Assembly (NCBI RefSeq): GCF_001541095.1
Contig: NZ_LMXH01000001.1
Span: 1,886,842 to 1,950,841, forward strand
Direction of reading: 5' to 3'
DNA length: 64,000 bases
DNA from: Paenibacillus sp. FJAT-26967
GTDB taxonomy: Bacteria > Bacillota > Bacilli > Paenibacillales > NBRC-103111
Under the pieces are notes generated by a model. That model saw nothing but the letters and a program-made list of their open reading frames with translations. It ran no database searches and was not told where the DNA came from. The translations under genes were made by a program, and so were the position numbers. Positions 34,322 to 43,357 of this stretch are shown in pieces (positions within the stretch are counted from its first letter, which is position 1; each line of letters starts with the position of its first letter).

Positions 34322-34846
34322 ATGAACACAATAGTAACAACGTGCAGGCTAATTCTGAGAGAGTACGAAGAGTCGGATTATGAAGATGCACTGCGTATAT
34401 TCTCCAATCCACAAACGATGTCCTTCTGGCCCGAACCTTTCGGCGTGGAGCAGGTTAGGAAGTGGATGGTAAAGAGTGCATCAAATTACAAGGAGTTCGG
34501 TTATGGAAGATGGGTTACAGCTCTAATCGGGAACAATAAAATGATTGGAGACTGCGGCTTCGGACATTTAGAAATCAACGGGAAAGTGGAAGTCGATCTG
34601 GGCTATATAATCGATCACCGGTATTGGAAGCAAGGCTATGGTGCGGAAGCGGCGCAGGCGTGCCTGGATTATGGCCAGAGTCGGTTAGGATTTAACCGGA
34701 TAGTTGCCAACATGCCATACAATCATACTGCATCCCGGAAGACGGCCGAGAAGCTGGGGATGAAGAAAGAGCTTGAATTCGTTAATGAGCGGAACCGGAA
34801 TATCTTGACCTGTCTATACAGTACAGAGAGGGATCTGGATTGCTAA
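34322..34846 (+). CDS. GNAT N-acetyltransferase (RimJ/RimL type)
   Basis: 174 residues. CRLILREYEESDYEDALRIFSNP is the usual RimJ/RimL start. DLGYIIDHRYWKQGYGAEAAQACLDY is the acetyl-CoA loop (Q-x-x-G-x-A), and NHTASRKTAEKLGMKKE is the C-terminal motif. It acetylates an amino group of an unknown substrate. GGAGG lies before ATG 34322. Confidence 0.88.
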   Translation: MNTIVTTCRLILREYEESDYEDALRIFSNPQTMSFWPEPFGVEQVRKWMVKSASNYKEFGYGRWVTALIGNNKMIGDCGFGHLEINGKVEVDLGYIIDHRYWKQGYGAEAAQACLDYGQSRLGFNRIVANMPYNHTASRKTAEKLGMKKELEFVNERNRNILTCLYSTERDLDC

Positions 34847-34889
34847 GCTATCACAGGCAAAGTTCGTGATTAACGTGTCATAAAGGAGG

Positions 34890-34918
34890 GAAGTATCCGA
34901 AAGGTGCGCGGATACTTC
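34890..34918. terminator. Hairpin between convergent GNAT and DUF457 genes
   Basis: GAAGTATCCG (34890-34899) pairs perfectly with CGGATACTTC (34909-34918), then TTCGTG. A modest T-run makes it a likely but not certain terminator. Confidence 0.6.
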
Positions 34919-34975
34919 TTCGTGTGCTCCCTATGTACATTTGCACTCAACAGTTAAGTAAGGATTATCTTTGAC

Positions 34976-35623
34976 CTACAGAAAAGGAATCTTAATGGAT
35001 TTCCTGTAGATCGGATAGAGCCACTTCACACCGCTTGGTGTCAAGGTATCCGCGAATAGATGGGAGAAATAACCGGCAAAAGCAACGAACATGATACCTT
35101 CAATTTGAAGCTGCTGCTCGAGCTCGTAACCGATAGCTCCCCAGAAGGCCAGTGCCCAGACTGTATGAGTCATCCCCCGGTGCTTCAGCCAAGGAGCCCA
35201 GGCGACGAATATACCGAGTCCGATCAACCACCTCATCGTCATGACCCAGCCCATATAAATAAGTGCGATCCCGACAACGCTGACCAAAGCGTTACGGATA
35301 AATCCCTGTTTGGTTACAAAACCGATGAGGAATATCATAACGGCCGCAGTCATTAGCTTGGGATAGAACAGATGCTGCACGAAGTATTGAAAGCTAACCC
35401 CCGCGAGAAAAATAGCTCCGCCCCAAAGAAAAAATTCACGGAGCATTTTGGAGATTTTGCTCAGTTTGCTGCTTAGCATACTTGGCCCGTCCAGATCAGC
35501 GCTTAATGCTGAGAATGCCGCAACGGTTATGTATAAGGCGAAATTCTGCACAGTAAACGGTTGAAAAGCAGAAGCGGTCAGGCCGATAGCCGTGCCGATC
35601 ATAAGATGTGTTGTACCTTTCAT
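34976..35623 (-). CDS. Membrane-bound metal-dependent hydrolase (DUF457/YdjM family)
   Basis: 215 residues with five or six membrane segments. The family histidines and aspartates are in MKGTTHLMIGTAIGL, FSALSADLDGPSM, LKHRGMTHTVWALAFW and GYFSHLFADTLTPSGVKWLYP. These are the landmarks of YdjM/LexA-regulated hydrolase-like proteins, whose substrate is unknown. GGAGG 5 bases before ATG 35623 fixes the start. Confidence 0.87.
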   Translation of the reverse strand: MKGTTHLMIGTAIGLTASAFQPFTVQNFALYITVAAFSALSADLDGPSMLSSKLSKISKMLREFFLWGGAIFLAGVSFQYFVQHLFYPKLMTAAVMIFLIGFVTKQGFIRNALVSVVGIALIYMGWVMTMRWLIGLGIFVAWAPWLKHRGMTHTVWALAFWGAIGYELEQQLQIEGIMFVAFAGYFSHLFADTLTPSGVKWLYPIYRKSIKIPFL

Positions 35624-35751
35624 AAGACCTCCGTAGACTGACCAGGATAGTTTTGGCAAACGTATGTTTGCTTTGTTATTATACGGGGTCTTAAAAAAGC
35701 TGACAAGCGAACAAATAAAAAAAGTGAAGAACTTCTAGTGGTCACCAGGCG

Positions 35752-36633
35752 TCATTTAGTAAGTAATTCAACGAAACGTTTGGCAGCGGTGGTCAGGGGT
35801 ACATCTTTTAGTGTGATGATACCGGCCTTCCGGGGTGGTAAGGGGTGCTCCAGGCGAACCTCACCTAGTCCCATCCGAATGAGGTCATCCCGGGCAAACT
35901 CCCGAACGACACAAGCCAGACCAAATCCCATACTTGCGAATTCAAGCAGCAAATCGAGACTGCCTAATTCGATCTCCGGCTGAATGTCCAACCCCAATTG
36001 TTTGGTATAGCTATCGAAAGATGCCCGTGTACGGCTTCCTTTTTCCAGTAAAAGAATGGGGTACCCGGATAATTGCTCCCAGGTGTAACGGCCCTCCGTC
36101 AGTTCTTCGAATTGGGGGCCTGCTACAAGACAGTCATGAAGAATCAGAGTTTCCTGGACGTGAATGTGCTTGTCTTGTAAAGGCAAATTAACTAGACCCA
36201 GGTCGATCCGGCCTTCTTTTAATAAAAGGAGAGTCTCGGGTGTCGTCCGGTTCGTCACTTGAATTTTGATGGCGGGATACTTGTCATGGAATTGTTTAAG
36301 ATGCGGAAGCAAATAATGTTTGCTGAGGGTATCGCCTGCTCCGATCCGTATCTCGCCTTCCATGAGTTGACGTATATCCGCTATTTTGCGCTCACCTGAC
36401 TCGATAAAATTAAAAGCCTTGCCGACATGCTGCAGAAGCACGTTTCCTTCATGGGTTAATACGGCACCTTTGGATGTACGGAAGAATAGCTGAACGCCCA
36501 GCCTGGATTCTAATTGCTTGATTGAATGGGTGACGGCAGGCTGAGTAATGCATAAGTGCTCGGCAGCGCGGGTAAAACTGCCTGCTCTTGCCGTGTAGTA
36601 AAAGACGCGGTACCCTTCTAAGTTTTCAAACAA
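35752..36633 (-). CDS. LysR-family transcriptional regulator
   Basis: About 293 residues. The winged-helix DNA-binding part is at residues 1-60 (VFYYTARAGSFTRAAEHLCITQPAVTHSIKQLE; ends VFYYT and KQLE), followed by a periplasmic-binding-like effector domain (IRIGAGDTLSKHYLLPHL). TTG 36633 is placed by AAGGTGG 8 bases upstream; GTG 36645 is in frame but lacks a ribosome site. It is divergent from the purA-like gene, 112 bases away, and the AT-rich gap contains inverted TTATA-type sequences, so purA is its likely target. Confidence 0.87.
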   Translation of the reverse strand: MFENLEGYRVFYYTARAGSFTRAAEHLCITQPAVTHSIKQLESRLGVQLFFRTSKGAVLTHEGNVLLQHVGKAFNFIESGERKIADIRQLMEGEIRIGAGDTLSKHYLLPHLKQFHDKYPAIKIQVTNRTTPETLLLLKEGRIDLGLVNLPLQDKHIHVQETLILHDCLVAGPQFEELTEGRYTWEQLSGYPILLLEKGSRTRASFDSYTKQLGLDIQPEIELGSLDLLLEFASMGFGLACVVREFARDDLIRMGLGEVRLEHPLPPRKAGIITLKDVPLTTAAKRFVELLTK

Positions 36634-36745
36634 GACATTAACCACCTTTATGGTCTGTATAAGTAATATTCATTTTATTTATAAGACACTCCAAATTATA
36701 CTGAATGTAAGAGTTGATTCCAAGCAGAAAGGTCTGATTAATGAT

Positions 36746-38023
36746 ATGACGGTAACGGCAATTGTCGGCGCTAATTGGGGAGATGAGGGCAAGGGGAAAG
36801 TCACGGACGTGCTTGCGGCACAGTCCAAATACGTAGTCAGGTATCAGGGGGGCAGCAATGCAGGCCATACTATTCTCAATCCTTACGGCAAATTTGCGCT
36901 GCACATTCTTCCTTCCGGCGTTTTTTACCCGGGGGTGTGTAACATTATAGGTCCGGGTACGGCGCTGAATATAGATGACTTTCTTCACGAGTTAAAAGGG
37001 CTGACGGACAGAGGCGTCCCTGAACCGATTCTGCGCATATCGGACCGGGCTCAAATCGTTATGCCGTATCATAAATTATTGGACCAATTGGAAGAGGAGC
37101 GGCTGGGGGATCTAAAGTTCGGCTCCACCAAATCGGGGATTGCCCCTTTCTATTCGGATAAAGTGTCGAAACTCGGTATTCAAGTTTCCGATTTGTTCGA
37201 TGAAGACAGGCTGCGGATGCGAGTGGAAGCTTCGTTGGCAGCCAAGAACACTCTCATGAAGCATTTGTATGGCCATCCGCTTGTGCATGCGGACGAAATT
37301 GTTCAACAGTTCGCAGACAAAGCGGAACAGATCCGGCCTTATGTTGTGGATTCATCGGTTCTTCTGCAGGAAGCTGTGAAGCGCGGGGAGCGCATACTCG
37401 TGGAAGGGCAGCTCGGAGCACTGAGAGATCCGGATCACGGTATTTATCCTTATTCGACCTCTTCTTCGACACTAGCCGGTTTTGCTGCTGTTGGAGCGGG
37501 AATTCCTCCTTATGCCATTAAACAGATTATCGCGGTAACGAAAGCCTATTCAAGCTGTGTAGGCGCCGGCCCTTTTGTTTCCGAAATAGAAGGAGAGAGC
37601 GCCGCTGAATTGCGCCAAAGGGGCGGGGATGCCGGGGAATTCGGTGCTACGACAGGACGCCCGCGGCGTATGGGGTGGTTCGATGCTGTCGCAACCCGGT
37701 ATGGCTGCCGGATTCAGGGAGCTACCGAAGCCGTTCTGACCAATCTGGATGTCTTAGGATATCTGGAGGAAATCCCGGTTTGTACAGCCTATGAGCTCGA
37801 TGGAAGCAGAACCTTGGAATTTCCGGTATCGGCACGGCTGGATCAGGCTAAGCCGGTCTATGAGAACGTAAAAGGCTGGAATTGCGATATTTCTTCCATC
37901 CGCCAATTCGGCGATCTGCCTGACGCTGCTCAAGAATATGTTCTCCTCGTGGAAAAGCTGGTCGGCGTGCCGATCCGGACTATATCCGTCGGTCCAAGGC
38001 GCGAACAAATTATCGAACGCTAA
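36746..38023 (+). CDS. purA: Adenylosuccinate synthetase (PurA-like, divergent)
   Basis: 425 residues, full length. It forms adenylosuccinate from IMP, aspartate and GTP. The N-terminal NWGDEGKGKVTD keeps the catalytic Asp, then RYQGGSNAGHTI, KAYSSCVGAGPF, GATTGRPRRMGWFD and the C-terminal GVPIRTISVGPRREQI. One IMP-binding block is unusual: FGSTKSGIAPFYSDK where housekeeping enzymes have GTTGRGIGPAY. ATG 36746 begins at the normal N-terminus; AAAGG lies 13 bases upstream, rather far. It faces a LysR gene rather than the usual bacillar neighbours, so it may be a second, specialised copy. Confidence 0.85.
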   Translation: MTVTAIVGANWGDEGKGKVTDVLAAQSKYVVRYQGGSNAGHTILNPYGKFALHILPSGVFYPGVCNIIGPGTALNIDDFLHELKGLTDRGVPEPILRISDRAQIVMPYHKLLDQLEEERLGDLKFGSTKSGIAPFYSDKVSKLGIQVSDLFDEDRLRMRVEASLAAKNTLMKHLYGHPLVHADEIVQQFADKAEQIRPYVVDSSVLLQEAVKRGERILVEGQLGALRDPDHGIYPYSTSSSTLAGFAAVGAGIPPYAIKQIIAVTKAYSSCVGAGPFVSEIEGESAAELRQRGGDAGEFGATTGRPRRMGWFDAVATRYGCRIQGATEAVLTNLDVLGYLEEIPVCTAYELDGSRTLEFPVSARLDQAKPVYENVKGWNCDISSIRQFGDLPDAAQEYVLLVEKLVGVPIRTISVGPRREQIIER

Positions 38024-38108
38024 GAGCGGCGAGGCTTCGATTGCTCTCCTTAAATTTTGTGAATGCGCTTCGTTTCTTCTTTATCTGGAGTACCGCATGA
38101 TTCATTTG

Positions 38109-38133
38109 AAAAGACCCTCACGAGGGTCTTTTT
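38109..38133 (+). terminator. Terminator after the purA-like gene
   Basis: AAAAGACCCTC (38109-38119) pairs with GAGGGTCTTTT (38122-38132) and is followed by T. Confidence 0.85.
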
Positions 38134-38277
38134 GCTGTCTTAGCTTAGGATCGTGGAGTGAATTTCCGCATAGATCAGCATGTTTCGGAGATTTTTCCTA
38201 AAGTTTCAGTATTCATTTGCCGATAGTAGTAGAGGCGTTGGAACCAGCAAAAGGTTAACAGCCAAACGGAGTGTTAA

Positions 38278-38433
38278 TCGAATACTCCTCTGGAAGACGC
38301 CGAAATTGTGCCGGGCGAACAGATTTACCTAAAAGGGGGATTACGATTTCCAGGTACTGACAAGGACGTCGAGTTTAATGTTCGGGTTCGGCATGAAAAA
38401 CACTCAGCTTATTTGAACAGCTCAAACAAGTAA
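38278..38433 (+). pseudogene. Probable gene remnant before the Ig-repeat gene
   Basis: In the 462-base gap 38024-38485 the stretch 38278-38433 reads as protein (EDAEIVPGEQIYLKGGLRFP, then DKDVEFNVRVRHEKHSAYL) and ends with TAA, but it has no ATG and no ribosome site, and a stop precedes it. It looks like the decayed end of a gene. The rest of the gap holds the purA terminator and no other feature that I can see. Confidence 0.3.
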
Positions 38434-38485
38434 GATTACAATCGGATTTCCGAAATATGACCGACAATAAAGACTAGGAGATGAA

Positions 38486-41071
38486 ATGATGCGGGCAATG
38501 AGAATTATGGCTTTATTCCTAACATTAACATTGGTATCAGGCAGCTTCGGCGCTATGAGTGCTATGGCTTTGGAAGTTTCCAGTCTGGTACTGAACAAAA
38601 ACGAACTTTCAATGGAAGTTGGCGGTACTGCCCCTTTGACAGCAACTGCCGTCTATGACAGCGGTGCGACTGAGAATGTTACCGTCAAAACCGACTGGAC
38701 TTCAGGTTCACCGGATATCGCATCCGTATATGCGGGCTCGGTAACGGCGAAGAAAGAAGGAAAGGCCGTCATTACGGCTACTCACAAAGGAAAAACCGTG
38801 ATCGTGAACGTGACCGTAAGTAAACACGTCCGTTCCCTTATTAAAGACATACAAACGATCGATTTGCGCAAGGGTAAATCTGAACAGATTACATTAAAGG
38901 CCTACTATGATGACGGTACGAATGAAGACGTCACTAAGAAAGCGGAATGGAATATTGACAATGGTTCTGTCGCTACTGTCGTAAATGGTCTGGTAACGGG
39001 CCAAAGCTCAGGAAAGGCAGTTGTTACAGCGAAGTATAACAATCAGACCGTTTCTGTACCGGTAAGCATTGAAGTCGCCAAACGGGTTGATCCCGACAAG
39101 TCTCAAATATCTATGCTGCTTAAAGAAACGGATACCGTCACTTTGATGGCGACTTATCCGGATGGAACATCGGAGGATGTGACGGACCTGGCCGAGTGGG
39201 AATCCGATAATCCGGACATAGCGGATGTGCTGAAAGGTAAAGTGACCGGTTACGGACCTGGTAAAGCAACAATCACCGCGAGCTATGGCACGAAATCCAC
39301 GGAAATTAAAGTGGATGTAGACAATGCCGTCAAGCTGGATCTGGGCAAGGAAATTGTACTACTTAAAAAGAACACCACAGAAGAATTGAAGCTGACTGCC
39401 ACGTATGCTGATGGCGGTACGGACGATGTTACAGCCCGTGCTGAGTGGTCTTCAAGCGATGAGAATATCGTGAGCGTCGTAAAAGGCAAGCTTTTTGCGA
39501 ATGCGACAGGCGAAGTAACGATTACAGCTAAATATGGTACCAAAACGGTTTCCGTTATTGTAGATGTGGACGTTCCCAAGCGTCTGGAAGCGGATAAGGA
39601 ACCGTTGTTCCTGCAAACAGGCAAAGACGAGCAGATCATCCTGTGGGCTACCTATGCCGATGATACCAAAGAAGACGTAGCGGGCGAAGCAAAATGGTCG
39701 GTCGATGACGATTCGATTGTCAGTGTAAAAGATGGTAAAGTTACTGCGCGTAAAGCCGGTGAAACGAATGTTTCGGCTAGCTATGGCGGCAAAAGAGTCA
39801 CGATTCATGTATCCGTAGATATCCCGAACACGATCAAAGCAAGTCTTAAGAACGTTAACTTTCAAATAGGCAGTTATGAGAAAGTAACGCTGAGTGCGAT
39901 ATACAGCGATGGAAGAGTAGAAGATGTAACGGATAAAGCGGACTGGACGTCCAGCTCTTCCGAAATCGCAGAAGTTCGTAAAGGCGTCATTACAGGCGTC
40001 GGCACAGGTGCGGCGACGGTTACAGCCAAGTACGGAACCAGAACGGTAGCCGTTCAAGTGTCTGTAGGCGTTCTGAAGACGTTGACCACCAGCAGTAAAA
40101 CAACCTTTTCTCTTAAGAAGGGGGCTGAACAAAAGCTTGATGTAACGGCGACGTATTCCGACGGTACCAAAGAAGAGGTAACGAAGGAAGCGGTTTGGAC
40201 CAGTTCCAATGACAAAGCAGTAACGGTTGACGCAGGGGTTGTGAAGGCAGCGGCCTCGGGCGAAGCGACGATTACAGCAGCTTTTGGGAACAAGACGGTT
40301 ACTTTCAAAGTTCAAGTAGACATGGCGGATAAGCTGACGGCAAATCCTTCTTTCTTGAATTTTGATCTGGGTGAGAATAAATTCATTACTCTGACAGGTA
40401 CAGATGCAAGCGGAACTCCTACAGACGTAACGAAAGATGCGGAGTGGAGCTCAAGCAGTGCGGCTGTAGCGACGGTAGATAATGGCGTCGTTACACCGGT
40501 GTCACGCGGTAAAGCAACGATCACGGCTAAATACGGCGGCAAAACGGTCACGATTCCGGTAGAAATCGGAGTGGTTTCTTCTTTGGAAGTGGATAAGCGT
40601 TTTGTGTCGACGAAATCCGGCTCATCCGTACAAATTAAGCTGACGGCTACGCTTTCGGACGGCAGCAAAAAAGACGTAACTTCGAGCGCGCAGTGGAAGG
40701 CAAGCAACTACAAAATTGCGGATGTCAGCGAGGGGAAAGTAACGGGCGTGAGCGCAGGAACTGCGACCGTGACCACAACATTCGGCGGCAAAAGCATCTC
40801 CATTCCGGTTGAAGTCGATAAACTGAAATATTTGAAGACGGACAAGATCACTGTTGATCTGAAAGCCGGGTCGACAGTAAATATCAAAGCGATTGCTACC
40901 TTCGACGATTTGTCGGAGCAGGACGTATCTGTTAACGGACTATGGTCTACCTCTAACATTCGGATCGCGGATGTGAAGGACGGGGTCATCCGGGCAATCG
41001 GCAAAGGCAAGGCAACGATTACGGTTACTTATGCGAAGAAATCGACCAAAGTATACGTAACGGTTAATTAG
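38486..41071 (+). CDS. Secreted protein of ten tandem Ig-like (BIG_2-type) repeats
   Basis: 861 residues. A Sec signal peptide (positive start, hydrophobic core, cleavage near SAMA at residue 27-28) is followed by ten repeats of about 83 residues that fill the rest of the chain. Each repeat shows the pattern T-ATY-DGT-EDVT--A-W-SS---IA-V--G-VTG-G-GKATITA-YG-KTV, a bacterial Ig-like fold. No anchor motif (LPXTG, SLH) or enzyme domain is seen, so it is either free or held by non-covalent contact. It may act as adhesin or matrix protein. GGAGATG lies before the ATG; ATG 38489 is also possible. Confidence 0.87.
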   Translation: MMRAMRIMALFLTLTLVSGSFGAMSAMALEVSSLVLNKNELSMEVGGTAPLTATAVYDSGATENVTVKTDWTSGSPDIASVYAGSVTAKKEGKAVITATHKGKTVIVNVTVSKHVRSLIKDIQTIDLRKGKSEQITLKAYYDDGTNEDVTKKAEWNIDNGSVATVVNGLVTGQSSGKAVVTAKYNNQTVSVPVSIEVAKRVDPDKSQISMLLKETDTVTLMATYPDGTSEDVTDLAEWESDNPDIADVLKGKVTGYGPGKATITASYGTKSTEIKVDVDNAVKLDLGKEIVLLKKNTTEELKLTATYADGGTDDVTARAEWSSSDENIVSVVKGKLFANATGEVTITAKYGTKTVSVIVDVDVPKRLEADKEPLFLQTGKDEQIILWATYADDTKEDVAGEAKWSVDDDSIVSVKDGKVTARKAGETNVSASYGGKRVTIHVSVDIPNTIKASLKNVNFQIGSYEKVTLSAIYSDGRVEDVTDKADWTSSSSEIAEVRKGVITGVGTGAATVTAKYGTRTVAVQVSVGVLKTLTTSSKTTFSLKKGAEQKLDVTATYSDGTKEEVTKEAVWTSSNDKAVTVDAGVVKAAASGEATITAAFGNKTVTFKVQVDMADKLTANPSFLNFDLGENKFITLTGTDASGTPTDVTKDAEWSSSSAAVATVDNGVVTPVSRGKATITAKYGGKTVTIPVEIGVVSSLEVDKRFVSTKSGSSVQIKLTATLSDGSKKDVTSSAQWKASNYKIADVSEGKVTGVSAGTATVTTTFGGKSISIPVEVDKLKYLKTDKITVDLKAGSTVNIKAIATFDDLSEQDVSVNGLWSTSNIRIADVKDGVIRAIGKGKATITVTYAKKSTKVYVTVN

Positions 41072-41114
41072 TATAAGATTTAGATGGAAAAAGAACCGCC
41101 GCAGCGGTTCCCAG

Positions 41115-41162
41115 AAGCCTGCAGCCCAGTTTCCTTAACAGGAACGGCCTGCAGGCTTTTTC
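41115..41162 (+). terminator. Terminator after the Ig-repeat gene
   Basis: AAGCCTGCAG (41115-41124) pairs with CTGCAGGCTT (41149-41158), T-run to 41162. A smaller hairpin GAACCGC/GCGGTTC lies just upstream at about 41093-41110. Confidence 0.75.
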
Positions 41163-41233
41163 CATGAGATCATGATAGATAAGACTGGCTCATGCGTTAG
41201 CACAGCACCCCTACCAGATCAGCCGCAGCCCAG

Positions 41234-42553
41234 TTAACCGGTCGACAGCTTAGGTATCATATGAATCCTTTTATAGACACTAAGTACGAGCCCGAATGAA
41301 ACATAATGAAGCAGCAATTGACTGCCTCCAAAGGAGATGAACGGTAGAGAAATTGAGGTATACGGCACAAGACCGATGGACATGAGGATCGTCCACAAGA
41401 ACTGAATGGTTATAAGGACAGAGATGACAAAAACGATTGAGCGGCCATATGAATCCTCGATTCGCTTAATAATTTGTGCAAGTCTTGTGATGAAAATAAG
41501 AGCTAATGTTATAATAATGATGCCCATGATCCAGCCGAAGGCGTACATTAAATAGGGCAGAATCGCCTCTGAGTATATGGCAGGCAGGGTGTTATTCCAT
41601 ACCCCAAACCCTTTTCCGAACCATCCTCCAGATTGAATGGCCTCGATAGAATTCATGGTTTGATAATTGTTATCCTTACCGGAGTTCGAGCTTATGCTTA
41701 TTAACCGGTTATACAAATGCGGTTTCTGAGCAATTAAAAAAAGTCCGGCAACGGCAACAGGGGCAATAAAGACGGCAGCAGGCCACCATTTGCGCCGCGT
41801 ATAGTAGAGAAGGGAGGCGAATCCGATCGTATAGATAAGAGCGGGCATGTATGAATTCATTTGGAAATAAATAAACAACGGTAAGAATCCGCAAAGTCCG
41901 ATGCGAAATAGTAACTCCGGGAGGCTTCTTATTTTAGCGAAATTCATGCCTGCTGCTGCAATGAGAAAGCCATATAAGGAAAAGTTAACTGCGTTAAATG
42001 AAAATTCTCCAATGTTTAAAAAGTATAAAGAACCATTTATAAGGGAATTTCTCTGAGAAGTCGTAAACAAAAGCAGAAAAACCGTTCCCACAAATAACAG
42101 CACTGAAAACCGCTGTAATTTCCTGTAGTCCAAAAACCAAACGCCCGCTGCTGCTAAAAGACCTATTAAAATAAATTTTAATTGTGTCATCATAAAACTT
42201 ATACCTATAGTACGCATTCCCCGGTTTTGTAACTGTGCACTGTCCAGCGCAAACATCGCAAACAAGCCAAGAGCCGTCAGTACCCCGATGATCGCCAGCA
42301 TACCCCATTCGATTTGCGGCCTGTGTGCTTTATGCAAATCGCGTCCGATTTCGGCCGGGTTGCCCATTTGACTAATGGCCTGGGCTATCGCCTCTTCGCG
42401 AGACATTCCTTTGGCTTCAGCCCGTTCGACCAGATCTTCGATATGTCCTGTCAGTTCCGCGCGGATTTCCGAATGAAGATCCTTGGCTCTAACCTGCGCG
42501 CAGACATTGCTAAGGAAGCGCCTCACCTTCTCGTCATCTAGCAGCAGATTCAC
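41234..42553 (-). CDS. FtsW/RodA/SpoVE-family protein with N-terminal permease-prefix domain
   Basis: 439 residues. The first 95 residues are soluble (SNVCAQVRAKDLHSEIRAELTGHIEDLVERAEAKGMSREEAIAQAISQMG; ends SNVC and SQMG), a helical domain found before permeases and paired with PadR regulators. About ten membrane helices follow, with the SEDS landmarks GSLYFLNIGEFSFN, QSGGWFGKGFGVWN and SLPFISFGGSQLLLHYVSFGLVLSV. SEDS proteins polymerise peptidoglycan strands. GTG 42553 overlaps the PadR stop by GTGA and is preceded by GGGGAGGG, which settles the start. Confidence 0.85.
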   Translation of the reverse strand: MNLLLDDEKVRRFLSNVCAQVRAKDLHSEIRAELTGHIEDLVERAEAKGMSREEAIAQAISQMGNPAEIGRDLHKAHRPQIEWGMLAIIGVLTALGLFAMFALDSAQLQNRGMRTIGISFMMTQLKFILIGLLAAAGVWFLDYRKLQRFSVLLFVGTVFLLLFTTSQRNSLINGSLYFLNIGEFSFNAVNFSLYGFLIAAAGMNFAKIRSLPELLFRIGLCGFLPLFIYFQMNSYMPALIYTIGFASLLYYTRRKWWPAAVFIAPVAVAGLFLIAQKPHLYNRLISISSNSGKDNNYQTMNSIEAIQSGGWFGKGFGVWNNTLPAIYSEAILPYLMYAFGWIMGIIIITLALIFITRLAQIIKRIEDSYGRSIVFVISVLITIQFLWTILMSIGLVPYTSISLPFISFGGSQLLLHYVSFGLVLSVYKRIHMIPKLSTG

Positions 42554-42882
42554 ACATTTCCCTCCCCGATCACTCTTTCGACCGCTCCGCTGAAAATCCG
42601 CCATTCCTTCTGTTTTTCCTGAAGCTGCAGCTTTCCTTTTTCAGTTAACCGGTAATTTTTGCGTTTGCGACCTTCATGTTCACTCCAATAAGCTTCGACC
42701 CAGCGTTCTTTTTCAAGTGTGTGGAGAATGGGGTAGAGAGTTCCTTCTTTGAATTCAAAAATCCCGTCCGAACTTTTCTCCATTTCCTTGATCATTTCAT
42801 AGCCGTACATTTCCTTCCGGCGAAGCAGTGAAAGAATGAGGATGACAGTACTGCCTTTAAGAAGTTCTTTATTGATTTTCAT
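42550..42882 (-). CDS. PadR-family transcriptional regulator
   Basis: 110 residues. The winged helix is typical: STVILILSLLRRKEMYGYEMIKEME, then FEFKEGTLYPILHTLEKERWVEAYW and KNYRLTEKGKLQLQEKQ. It is the first gene of a two-gene operon with the FtsW-like gene and is predicted to repress its own promoter through the dyad at 42932-42946. Confidence 0.92.
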   Translation of the reverse strand: MKINKELLKGSTVILILSLLRRKEMYGYEMIKEMEKSSDGIFEFKEGTLYPILHTLEKERWVEAYWSEHEGRKRKNYRLTEKGKLQLQEKQKEWRIFSGAVERVIGEGNV

Positions 42883-42929
42883 AGGTCACTCCCTATACCT
42901 CGATTAACAATGCATTGGATTACTATGCT

Positions 42930-42958
42930 ATTATATCTATGATATAGTTAAGGTGCAA
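42930..42958 (-). promoter_or_regulatory. padR promoter with operator dyad between -35 and -10
   Basis: On the minus strand TTGCAC (42958-42953), a 17-base spacer and a perfect TATAAT (42935-42930). The spacer contains the perfect dyad TATATC-ATA-GATATA (42932-42946), so a bound repressor would block RNA polymerase. The remaining gap 42947-43186 up to the odhA promoter has no gene. Confidence 0.75.
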
Positions 42959-43186
42959 GCTATGAATTTCATTTCATAAAAGCTAACATTATGTGTCCGG
43001 TTTGCCGTTAAATCATAAGGGACTATTTTCTTCCCGGTTACATAAAAAAGGGACTCTTCCCAGAAAAAAGAGGGCGGGTAAATGAAGAAATAGTAAGCAA
43101 TGGTGTAGAGTGAAACAGGGCTTTTGTCAAAAGATTGCCCTAATTTCGCGATAAATCGATATTTTTCCCGAAAAATCGAAAGTTCT

Positions 43187-43215
43187 TTGGAAATTTTGAA
43201 ATAGTGGACTATAAT
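43187..43215 (+). promoter_or_regulatory. Sigma-A promoter of odhAB
   Basis: TTGGAA (43187-43192), 17-base spacer, TATAAT (43210-43215). An imperfect inverted repeat TCGATaTTTTT / AAAAATCGA lies directly upstream (about 43156-43180) and could be an operator. Confidence 0.7.
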
Positions 43216-43357
43216 AGAAGATGTAATTTTCATCACACAAGACGTCCCCCAGGACATGTTATAGATTTAAGACATAAGGGCGGCGCGTACTAGTTAGATT
43301 GATAGGAAAATGGCAAGCAATACTATTATTTTAAAAGTGAGGCGGAAAATTACAGCT

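Noticed and set aside
39452-40315. 287-codon open frame on the minus strand
   Set aside because: Antisense to the repetitive Ig-like gene; its own repeats only mirror those.
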